A stretch of 17,083 nt of DNA from JBKPFU01 sp046728975 (GTDB lineage Bacteria; Actinomycetota; Thermoleophilia; Gaiellales; Gaiellaceae): assembly GCA_046728975.1 (NCBI GenBank), contig JBKPFU010000096.1:1-17083 (forward strand), given 5' to 3'. Every line of letters starts with the position of its first letter. Position 1 is the first letter of the stretch. The position numbers and the translations under genes are program-made. Under the pieces are notes generated by a model. It searched no databases and was not told the DNA's origin. It worked only from the letters and a program-made list of their open reading frames with translations. This document shows, one piece after another, positions 1 through 6,396 of the stretch.

Positions 1-21
1 CGGGCGCCTTCGCGATAGAAG

Positions 22-1119
22 TTGAACGTGGCGCCGATCTCAGCCGCGGCGAGCTCGTCGACGAACCTCACGGTCAGAACTCTGACGGACGGCGGTCAGG
101 AACCGCTCGAGGTCGCGCAGGCGACCGCGGATTGGCTCGGAACGGCACGCGAGACGCTCGACGTCGCCCAGTACGACTTCAACCTCGCGCCGGACACCGC
201 CGAGGTCGTCGGCGGCGCGCTCCGCGCGGCGGCGGCGCGCGGAGTCGCCGTTCGAATCCTTTACAACGTCGACCACCGCAACCCGATCCCGGTCCCGCCG
301 CCGCCGGAGCCCGACGTGGAGCTGATCGCGTCATTGGGCGTCCCCGAAAAGGCGATCGCCGGCGTCCCGGACCTGATGCACCACAAGTACGTCGTTCGGG
401 ACGGCGAGGCCGTCTGGACCGGCTCCACGAACTGGACCGACGATTCCTGGTCGCGGCAGGAGAACGTGATCGTGACGGCAGACGACGCAGAGCTCGCGGG
501 CCTCTTCCGCCGAAACTTCGAGGAGCTCTGGTCGAAAGGTTCGGTGGAGGAAAGCGGTCTCGTGCCGCCCGTGCGGGTGCACATGGACGGGACGCTCGTG
601 CGCCCGTGGTTCACGCCGGGGTTCGGCGAGGACCTCTCCCAGCGGATGGCGCGGACGATCGGCAGAGCGAAGCGCCGTGTCCGCATCTGCTCCCCGATCA
701 TCACCGCGGCGCCGGTGCTGGCGACGCTCGCGCAGCTCGTCGCAGAGAACCGGCTCGACATCGCCGGCTGTCTCGATCGGCCGCAGATGGAGGATGTCGT
801 CCACCAGTGGCACCAGAACGGGAACGCGACCTGGAAGCTGCCCCTCCTCGAGCGCGTGATGGCCGGCCCCTTCTCCGGGAAGCCGTCGACGCCGTACGGA
901 AGCGGCGACGTGCACGACTTCATGCACGCGAAGGTGACGGTCGCCGACGACGTCGTCTTCACCGGGTCGTTCAACCTCTCGAGGTCGGGCGAGATGAACG
1001 CCGAGAACATGCTCGAGCTGCACGACTCCGTTCTCGCAGACGCGCTCGCCACCTATGTCGATGCCGTGCGTCTCCGCTATCCCGCGCTTTCGGCACAGGA
1101 GCTAGCCTCGCAGCCGTGA
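22..1119 (+). CDS. Phospholipase D-like (HKD) family protein
   Basis: The 365-residue product has two HKD catalytic motifs, as expected for one complete PLD-superfamily monomer. The first is H120-x-K122-x4-D127 followed by GSTN (134-137); the second is H302-x-K304-x4-D309 followed by GSFN (315-318). PLD-family enzymes cleave or transfer phosphodiesters (phospholipid head groups, cardiolipin or nucleic acid) through a phospho-histidine intermediate. Which substrate applies here cannot be read from the sequence. There is no clear signal peptide or membrane helix, so a cytoplasmic location is likely. An in-frame TAG at 16-18 limits the start: TTG at 22 is the first possibility and GTG at 28 is close behind. 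The stop overlaps the next gene's GTG by 4 bp, so the two are probably co-translated. The family call is firm and the specific activity is open (nuclease or phospholipase). Confidence 0.85.
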   Translation: MNVAPISAAASSSTNLTVRTLTDGGQEPLEVAQATADWLGTARETLDVAQYDFNLAPDTAEVVGGALRAAAARGVAVRILYNVDHRNPIPVPPPPEPDVELIASLGVPEKAIAGVPDLMHHKYVVRDGEAVWTGSTNWTDDSWSRQENVIVTADDAELAGLFRRNFEELWSKGSVEESGLVPPVRVHMDGTLVRPWFTPGFGEDLSQRMARTIGRAKRRVRICSPIITAAPVLATLAQLVAENRLDIAGCLDRPQMEDVVHQWHQNGNATWKLPLLERVMAGPFSGKPSTPYGSGDVHDFMHAKVTVADDVVFTGSFNLSRSGEMNAENMLELHDSVLADALATYVDAVRLRYPALSAQELASQP

Positions 1120-1931
1120 CCCTCCCCGCCGGCACGGTGACGCTCCTGTTCTCGGACATCGAGGGCTCCACCCGGCTGCTCCAGCAGCTGGGGGACGACT
1201 ATGCGGGCGTCGAAGCCGAGCACCGCCGGATCATGCGCGAGAGCTGTACAGGAGCCGGCGGGCACGAGATCGACCGGCAGGGCGACGCGTTCTTCTTCTC
1301 GTTCACGAGAGCCCGCGAAGCCGTCGCGGCGGCCGTCTCGGCGCAGCGCGGACTCGCGACGAACGACTGGCCCGACGGCGTCGAGGTGAAGGTGCGGATG
1401 GGGTTGCACACGGGCGAGCCGTCGGTCGGCGACGAGGGCTACCTCGGACTCGACGTCGTCCGAGCGGCGCGGATCGGCGCGGCCGCGCACGGCGGCCAGA
1501 TTCTGGTCTCCGAGACGACCAGGGCGCTGCTCGGCTCGGCCGCCGACCTGAAGGAGGTCGGCGAGCACACGCTGAAGGACATGGATCATCCGGAACGGCT
1601 TTACCAGGTGGTCGCCGACGGCCTCCCCAGCACGTTCCCCGCCCCTCGAACGAAGGCTCCGGTACCGGTGGGACCCGGACGCCAGACCGAGCTCGCTGAG
1701 CGGATCAACGACTACGTCGAGAGGTCGATCGCCCAGGCGTTCGAAGGAGCCGCCCAGCCGACGCCGCTCGAGGCGGTTAAGGCCGTGCTCGAACAGCCAT
1801 CTTCGAAGAAGCGCCACGTGACAGGCGAGCCCTCGCGGACCGGCAAGCTCGAGCGCCTCGTCTACCTGTTCTTCATTTTCGCCTTCGGCCTGGTGGGGCT
1901 CGCCTGGGTGATCAAGATCCTGTTCTTCTAG
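1116..1931 (+). CDS. Atypical class III adenylate/guanylate cyclase-domain protein with C-terminal membrane anchor
   Basis: The 271-residue protein opens directly with a class III nucleotide cyclase domain (about 7-170). Both metal-binding aspartates are visible: D14 in FSDIEGSTRL and D57 in QGDAFFFSF. The conserved Arg is also present (R119 in RAARI). Two usual catalytic or base-specificity positions differ: Asp (D53) stands where adenylate cyclases have Lys, and Val (V115) where the transition-state Asn normally sits. These changes recur in an actinobacterial subfamily of cyclase-like domains, so activity cannot be assumed. A linker (about 175-245) leads to one hydrophobic helix (249-270) at the extreme C terminus, giving a tail-anchored layout with the domain probably in the cytoplasm. 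The GTG start overlaps the PLD stop (GTGA, 1116-1119), with AGGAG about 14 nt upstream. The same frame is open further upstream, but that part is a shadow of the PLD gene. Confidence 0.85.
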   Translation: MTLPAGTVTLLFSDIEGSTRLLQQLGDDYAGVEAEHRRIMRESCTGAGGHEIDRQGDAFFFSFTRAREAVAAAVSAQRGLATNDWPDGVEVKVRMGLHTGEPSVGDEGYLGLDVVRAARIGAAAHGGQILVSETTRALLGSAADLKEVGEHTLKDMDHPERLYQVVADGLPSTFPAPRTKAPVPVGPGRQTELAERINDYVERSIAQAFEGAAQPTPLEAVKAVLEQPSSKKRHVTGEPSRTGKLERLVYLFFIFAFGLVGLAWVIKILFF

Positions 1932-1940
1932 CCGGGGCGC

Positions 1941-2399
1941 TTGCGAGCGAAAAGTCGGCTGACGAGTCTGGCGATCCTCGCCGGCGCCGCGATGGTCGCC
2001 GGCGCGTGCTCGGGCGGCGACGACAACCGGAGCCGGAAGCCGGAGAAGCTCGAGACAGAACGCAAGCTCGAGACAGAACGCATCCGATCGGACCGTCGCC
2101 GATCGACATCGCCGCAGGGAATGGATCGGTCGCACGACGCGCCCGGCGCAAGGCCCACCGGCCGGCGGATCTCGGTGCCGGCGAACACCGGCCGCTTCGC
2201 AGTCGACCGCCGTTTCGCCTGGGCAGTCGACGACGACGGCGACCTCGACGACACACTTCAGCGGATCGAACTTCGCACCGGCCGCGTAACCGCGCGCGTG
2301 GCCGTCGGCGCGAGCCCGTCGGGCGTCGCGCTGACGCCGGGCATCCTCTGGGTTTCGAGCTTGACGACCGGAACCGTCTCGCGCGTGCGAGCCTCTTGA
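1941..2399 (+). CDS. Short beta-propeller-like lipoprotein, possibly decayed
   Basis: The 152-residue product begins with a lipoprotein-type signal (hydrophobic 9-22, lipobox AGAC, C23), so it is probably tethered outside the membrane. The C-terminal half (about 77-152) resembles blades of YVTN/NHL-type beta-propellers, with repeated patterns such as RIELRTGRV, GASPSGVALT and LWVSSLTTGTVSRV. A complete propeller has six or seven blades; this has room for about two. The middle (about 49-70) is basic and low-complexity. In the second frame, 2084-2131 reads PIGPSPIDIAAGNGSV, a typical propeller motif, which suggests two compensating frame changes. The start is TTG, 9 nt after the cyclase stop, so it may belong to that operon. 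It could be a short functional lipoprotein, a pseudogene, or a real gene with sequence errors. The role is unknown. Confidence 0.5.
   Translation: MRAKSRLTSLAILAGAAMVAGACSGGDDNRSRKPEKLETERKLETERIRSDRRRSTSPQGMDRSHDAPGARPTGRRISVPANTGRFAVDRRFAWAVDDDGDLDDTLQRIELRTGRVTARVAVGASPSGVALTPGILWVSSLTTGTVSRVRAS
2046..2081 (+). repeat. Perfect 18-bp tandem duplication
   Basis: The unit aagctcgagacagaacgc occurs twice head to tail (2046-2063 and 2064-2081). It lies inside the lipoprotein reading frame and encodes KLETER twice. The length is a multiple of three, so the frame is kept. Confidence 0.9.
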
Positions 2400-2426
2400 G
2401 CGGCTGTCAGCGCGAGCGAGCGGCCG

Positions 2427-4004
2427 CTATTCCCACTCGATCGTCGACGGCGGCTTCGACGAAAGGTCGAGCGCGACCCGGTTGACGCCGGGGATCTCGT
2501 TGATGATCCGGCTCGAGATCGTCTCGAGCAGGTCGTAGGGCAGGCGCGCCCAGTCCGCGGTCATGGCGTCCTCGGACGTCACCGCGCGGATCACGATCGG
2601 GTACGCATACGTCCGCTCATCCCCCTGGACGCCGACCGAGCGGATCGCCGGCAGCACCGCGAAGCACTGCCAGAGCTCGCGATAGAGCCCCGCCCGCCGC
2701 ACCTCCTCCAGCAGGATCGCGTCGGCGTCGCGCAGGATCTCCAGCCGGTCCGCCGTCACCTCGCCGATGATCCGGATCGCGAGCCCTGGTCCGGGAAACG
2801 GGTGCCGCCAGACCATCCGCTCGGGCAGGCCGAGCTCCTCTCCCACCCGGCGCACCTCGTCCTTGAACAGGAGGCGGAGCGGCTCGACGAGCTCCATGTT
2901 CATCTGCTCGGGCAAGCCGCCCACGTTGTGATGGGACTTGATCTTTGCGGCCACGCCCTCGGCAGCCCCGCCCGACTCGATGACGTCGGAGTAGAGCGTG
3001 CCCTGGACGAGGTAGCGGATCTTCCCGAGCCGCTGCGCCTCGTCCTCGAAGACGCGGATGAACTCCTCGCCGACGCGGCGGCGCTTCTCCTCCGGATCCT
3101 CGACGCCTTCGAGCCGGGCGAGAAAACGCTCCTGCGCCTCGACATGGACGATGGGCACGTGAAGGTGGTGGCCGAACGTCTCCACGACCTGCACCGCCTC
3201 GTCCTTGCGCAGGAGACCGTGGTCGACGAAGACGCACGTCAGCTGGTCTCCGACCGCCTTGTGGACGAGCAGGGCCGCGACCGCCGAGTCGACGCCGCCC
3301 GAGAGCGCGCACAGGACCCGCTCGGAGCCGACCTGCGTCCTGATCCGCTCCACCTGCTCCTCGATGACAGTCGCGGGCGTCCAGGTCGGCGGCGCGTCGG
3401 CCACCTCGTAAAGGAAGTTCTTGAGCAGGTCGGTCCCGTGCGGCGTGTGCACGACCTCGGGATGGAACTGAACGCCGTAGAGGCCGCGGTCGGGATCCTC
3501 GAAAGCCGCGATCGGCGCCGACGGCGAGCCGGCGACGACGCGGGCGCCCTCAGGCGGCGCCGTCACCGAATCGCGGTGGCTCATCCAGCACGTCTGCGCC
3601 TCGGGGAGCCCCGCGAAGAGCGCTCCTTCGTGCGCGCGCAGCTTCGTCTTCCCGAACTCGGAGACGCCGGTTCGCTCGACGCGGCCGCCGAGGTCCTGCG
3701 CCATCAGCTGCATGCCGTAGCAGATGCCGAGAGTCGGGATGCCGAGCTCGAACAGCGCCGGGTCGACCTTGGGCGCGCCTTCGGCGTAGACCGACGCCGG
3801 CCCCCCCGACAGGACAAGCGCGCGCGGATCCCGGCGTCGAACCTCATCGGCGGAGACGCGGTGGCCGACCAGCTCGGAATACACGCGGCACTCGCGGACG
3901 CGGCGCGCGATCAGCTGCGCATACTGGCCGCCGAGGTCGAGAACGAGCACCGGCCGCTCTTCGGCGGCCGGCTCCGGGACTGGAAGTCGAACGACTTCGC
4001 CCAA
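2427..4004 (-). CDS. guaA: GMP synthase (glutamine-hydrolysing)
   Basis: Converts XMP, ATP and glutamine to GMP in the cytoplasm, the last step of guanine nucleotide synthesis. The 525-residue protein has the full two-part architecture. The N-terminal class I glutamine amidotransferase domain (about 18-200) has nucleophile C95 in LGICYGMQL and H181/E183 in QFHPE. The ATP-pyrophosphatase domain has its PP-loop SGGVDS at 235-240, and the dimerisation domain ends with the typical SKPPSTIEWE. Length matches the family. The start is TTG at 4004, four bases after the guaB3 stop, and leaves about 17 residues before the amidotransferase core; an internal GTG at residue 19 would cut into the first strand and is less likely. 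It forms an operon with guaB3 upstream. Its 3' end faces the plus-strand lipoprotein gene 27 bp away. Confidence 0.97.
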   Translation of the reverse strand: MGEVVRLPVPEPAAEERPVLVLDLGGQYAQLIARRVRECRVYSELVGHRVSADEVRRRDPRALVLSGGPASVYAEGAPKVDPALFELGIPTLGICYGMQLMAQDLGGRVERTGVSEFGKTKLRAHEGALFAGLPEAQTCWMSHRDSVTAPPEGARVVAGSPSAPIAAFEDPDRGLYGVQFHPEVVHTPHGTDLLKNFLYEVADAPPTWTPATVIEEQVERIRTQVGSERVLCALSGGVDSAVAALLVHKAVGDQLTCVFVDHGLLRKDEAVQVVETFGHHLHVPIVHVEAQERFLARLEGVEDPEEKRRRVGEEFIRVFEDEAQRLGKIRYLVQGTLYSDVIESGGAAEGVAAKIKSHHNVGGLPEQMNMELVEPLRLLFKDEVRRVGEELGLPERMVWRHPFPGPGLAIRIIGEVTADRLEILRDADAILLEEVRRAGLYRELWQCFAVLPAIRSVGVQGDERTYAYPIVIRAVTSEDAMTADWARLPYDLLETISSRIINEIPGVNRVALDLSSKPPSTIEWE

Positions 4005-4008
4005 ACCG

Positions 4009-5166
4009 CTAACCCATTCCGATCTTCTGTGCCTGCTGAAGAGCCTTCCCTTCCGTCTTGATCGCCGGCGCGAGCATGATCTCCGCCTTCTGGAAGTCGT
4101 GGATCGACTCGTAGCCGCAGGTCGCCATCGACGTCCGCAGCGCGCCCATCAGGTTCAGCGTCCCGTCGTTCTCGCGCGCCGGCCCGACGACGATCTCCTC
4201 CAGCGTCGCCCCCTGGTCGACCTGCACGCGTGCGCCGCGCGGCAGCGTCGGATGGAACGTCGCCATGCCCCAGTGGTACCCGCGGCCGGGAGCCTCATTC
4301 GCGCGCGCGAGCGGCGACCCGACCATTACTGCGTCGGCGCCGCAGGCGATCGCCTTCGCGATGTCGCCGCCTGTTCGCATTCCCCCGTCCGCAATCACGT
4401 TGCAGTACTTGCCGGTCTCGAGCAGATGCTGGACGCGAGCCGCCGCGGCGTCCGAGATCGCCGTCGCCTGGGGTACGCCCACCCCGAGGACGCCGCGGGT
4501 CGTGCAGGCGTGACCCGGGCCGACTCCGACGAGGACGCCTTCGGCCCCGGTTCGCATCAGGTGGAGGGCGGTCTGGTACGAAGCGCAGCCGCCCACGATC
4601 GCCGGGATCGGCAGCTTCGCGATGAACTCCTTCAGGTTCAGCGCCGCGCCGTTCGAAGAGACGTGCTCGGCCGACACGACCGTCCCCTGGATGACAAGGA
4701 TGTCGAGCCCCGCCTCGAGCGCGACCTCGTGGTGCTCACGGACACGTTGCGGCGTGAGCGAGCCCACCGCCAGCACCCCCGCATCCTTGATCGCGCGAAC
4801 ACGCTCGACGATCAGCTCGGGCTTGACCGGCTCCTCGTAGATCTTCTGCATGCCCGAGGTCGCGCGCTCCTTCGGAAGCTTCGCGATCTTTTCGAGCTGG
4901 GCCTCGGCATCGCGATAGCGCGTCCAGATCCCTTCGAGGTTCAGGACGCCGAGCCCGCCGAGCTTGCCGAGCTCGATCGCCGTCTTCGGCGAGACCACGC
5001 CGTCCATGGCCGAGGCCAGGAGCGGAAGCTCGAGCACTTGCGGGCCGAGCTTCCAGGCGATGTCGACGTCCTGTGGGTCGCGCGTCCGCCTCGACGGCAC
5101 GATCGCGATGTCGTCGAACCCGTACGCCTGCCTGGCTTTCTTACCGCGGCCGATCTCGACGTCCAT
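4009..5166 (-). CDS. guaB3: GuaB3 family IMP dehydrogenase-related protein
   Basis: The 385-residue TIM-barrel protein belongs to the IMP dehydrogenase/GMP reductase superfamily. The signature loop GPGHACTTRG carries the catalytic cysteine C221, and ADGGMRTGGDIAKA (259-272) is the phosphate-binding region. The CBS pair that canonical GuaB carries between barrel strands is missing. Length, the N terminus (MDVEIGRGKKARQAY) and the lack of CBS domains match the GuaB3 group, common in actinobacteria and cyanobacteria. Members are usually annotated as IMP dehydrogenase, but a cyanobacterial GuaB3 has been reported to act as a GMP reductase, so the direction of the reaction is open. The start is ATG with a purine-rich AAGGGGG about 10 nt upstream. 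It lies immediately before guaA, which supports a role in the IMP/XMP/GMP node. No canonical guaB is in the window. Confidence 0.93.
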   Translation of the reverse strand: MDVEIGRGKKARQAYGFDDIAIVPSRRTRDPQDVDIAWKLGPQVLELPLLASAMDGVVSPKTAIELGKLGGLGVLNLEGIWTRYRDAEAQLEKIAKLPKERATSGMQKIYEEPVKPELIVERVRAIKDAGVLAVGSLTPQRVREHHEVALEAGLDILVIQGTVVSAEHVSSNGAALNLKEFIAKLPIPAIVGGCASYQTALHLMRTGAEGVLVGVGPGHACTTRGVLGVGVPQATAISDAAAARVQHLLETGKYCNVIADGGMRTGGDIAKAIACGADAVMVGSPLARANEAPGRGYHWGMATFHPTLPRGARVQVDQGATLEEIVVGPARENDGTLNLMGALRTSMATCGYESIHDFQKAEIMLAPAIKTEGKALQQAQKIGMG

Positions 5167-5220
5167 CTACTGACGACCCCCTTGGCACTCTTCTATGCGT
5201 GTCGACCGGTCATTTCCGAC

Positions 5221-5383
5221 GGACGCGCGAGCAAAGCCCGCGCGTCCCTCGGCATCGCTTGCGATGCCGAAAAGAGGCCATGCCGGCTTTGCCGGCCTGG
5301 CCGACCTGCACCGCGGCACCGCAAGCGGCGCCTCGGTCGCCCCCTTGATGCACGAAGCCCAGGCGCCGTTCACTCGCCTGGGC
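5221..5383. other. Cluster of five hairpins upstream of guaB3
   Basis: The 273-bp gap between the fruK-type gene and guaB3 holds five inverted repeats within about 160 bp: 5221-5229/5239-5247 (9 bp, perfect); 5250-5258/5261-5269 (9 bp, perfect, very tight loop); 5276-5287/5291-5302 (11 pairs, one mismatch); 5315-5322/5325-5332 (7 pairs, one mismatch), enclosed by cgacc/ggtcg at 5302-5306/5335-5339; and 5357-5365/5375-5383 (9 bp, perfect, 9-nt loop). The region is in the 5' leader direction of guaB3. It matches no riboswitch consensus I know. It could be a structured leader or attenuator, a set of mosaic intergenic palindromic repeats, or terminator plus repeat. Confidence 0.65.
5270..5302 (-). 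terminator. Intrinsic terminator-like hairpin after the fruK-type gene
   Basis: Read on the minus strand, a strong GC stem (ggcca-g-gccggc, loop aaa, gccggc-a-tggcc) is followed at once by TCTTTT. This is the layout of a rho-independent terminator. It would end transcripts from the pyrF-to-kinase operon, or act as an attenuator ahead of guaB3. Confidence 0.55.
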
Positions 5384-5439
5384 CGAAAGATCCTGCTCTT
5401 GCCTTCGTCTCTCAAGTGGCAAGCGATGGTAGCACCGCC

Positions 5440-6396
5440 CTATGACGAGCCCACCGTCTCGAGCTCCGTCACCCTCACCGACTCGGCGAGGCGCCCAGCC
5501 TCCTTCGGGTCGAAGCGGCCGGCGCCGACGGTGAGCGTCGACGCGGTTCCCGCGGCGACCGCGCGCTGCAGCGCCTCCTCCGTGGGCCGCTCCTCGAGCC
5601 AGGCGGCGAGGAAGGCAGCGAGGAGCACGTCGCCTGCGCCGACGACCGAGACCGGCTCGACCCGCGGCGCGTCGACGCGAAATCGCCGCCGCTCGCGTTC
5701 CTCGCGCACCAGCGCGTAGCAGCCGGCTTCGTGACTGATCAACACGTTCCGGGCGCCGTGCTCCGCGATCGCGTCGAGGCCGACCATGAAGTCGTCCTCG
5801 TCGTTGAACTCCTGCCCCACGAACGCTTCGGCCTCGCGCTGGTTCGGGGAGACGAGGACCGGGTCGGCGTGAACACCGGCGCGGAGCGGCTCGCCTTCCG
5901 TGTCGAGCACCGACACGACGCCGCGCCGGCTCGCCTCGCGAATCGCCTCCGCGTAAAACTCGTCCCTGACGCCGCGCGGCAGAGATCCGGCGAACACCAC
6001 GGCCTCGGCACTGCGAGTCAGGTAGACGAGCTTCTCGCGCAGGAACTCGAGCTCCTCCGGTTGCACCTGGGGCCCCCACTCGTTGATCTCCGTGTACGTG
6101 TTGCCGGTGGGATCGACAACGGCGGTCGATGTGCGGGACTCGTCGTCGATCCGGACGAAGTCGTTGAGGATCGCCTCGTTCGTGAGGCCCTCGACAATTC
6201 GGGTCCCCGTCTGGCCGCCGGCCAGGCCGCTCGCGACAGCGGGCACGCCGAGCGCCTTGAGCGCCCGCGCGATGTTGATCCCCTTGCCGCCGGCGAGCGT
6301 CATCCCCTCGCTCGCGCGGTGCCGCTGCCCGCGCTGGAAGTTCGGGACGGTCAGCGTCCGGTCGATCGCGGCGTTGAGCGTGACGGTGACGATCAT
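5440..6396 (-). CDS. fruK: PfkB-family 1-phosphofructokinase-type kinase
   Basis: The 318-residue protein is a PfkB/ribokinase-fold sugar kinase. It shows the start TVTLNAAIDRT typical of the 1-phosphofructokinase/tagatose-6-phosphate kinase branch, the first PfkB signature GGKGINIARAL (36-46), and the C-terminal signature with anion hole GAGD (253-256, catalytic base D256). Expected reaction: fructose-1-phosphate plus ATP to fructose-1,6-bisphosphate, though substrates in this branch (tagatose-6-P, fructose-6-P) cannot be separated by eye. ATG at 6396 is chosen because it overlaps the carboxypeptidase stop as ATGA (6393-6396); an in-frame ATG at 6408 would add four residues. No PTS fructose transporter or regulator is nearby, so the physiological substrate is less certain than usual. 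It is the last gene of the pyrF operon, followed by the hairpin cluster. Confidence 0.88.
   Translation of the reverse strand: MIVTVTLNAAIDRTLTVPNFQRGQRHRASEGMTLAGGKGINIARALKALGVPAVASGLAGGQTGTRIVEGLTNEAILNDFVRIDDESRTSTAVVDPTGNTYTEINEWGPQVQPEELEFLREKLVYLTRSAEAVVFAGSLPRGVRDEFYAEAIREASRRGVVSVLDTEGEPLRAGVHADPVLVSPNQREAEAFVGQEFNDEDDFMVGLDAIAEHGARNVLISHEAGCYALVREERERRRFRVDAPRVEPVSVVGAGDVLLAAFLAAWLEERPTEEALQRAVAAGTASTLTVGAGRFDPKEAGRLAESVRVTELETVGSS

Noticed and set aside
1..18. Tail of an upstream gene (five codons then TAG)
   Set aside because: Too short to support; any frame would show as much.
132..1115. N-terminal extension of the cyclase frame
   Set aside because: It overlaps the PLD gene in another frame and is Arg-rich nonsense; the cyclase domain begins right after GTG at 1116.
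1116..1931. Calling the cyclase protein a standard adenylate cyclase
   Set aside because: Two key catalytic or specificity positions differ from the canonical enzymes, so activity is not assured.
2046..2081. Start of a CRISPR or minisatellite array
   Set aside because: Only two copies with no spacers, inside a coding frame.
2399..2428. Bidirectional terminator between the lipoprotein gene and guaA
   Set aside because: Only a 6-bp stem (agcggc/gccgct) with an 18-nt loop and no T tract on either side.
2802..4061. Long plus-strand open frame opposite guaA
   Set aside because: It is the antisense shadow of a conserved gene in GC-rich DNA; the translation has no recognisable domain and is rich in Arg, Asp and Leu.
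5221..5383. A known purine, PRPP or guanidine riboswitch before guaB3
   Set aside because: The conserved core sequences I know for these classes are not seen on either strand; only the hairpins are supported.
4099..5445. Long plus-strand open frame opposite guaB3
   Set aside because: Antisense shadow of guaB3 with low-complexity Arg/Asp composition; it also runs through the hairpin cluster.
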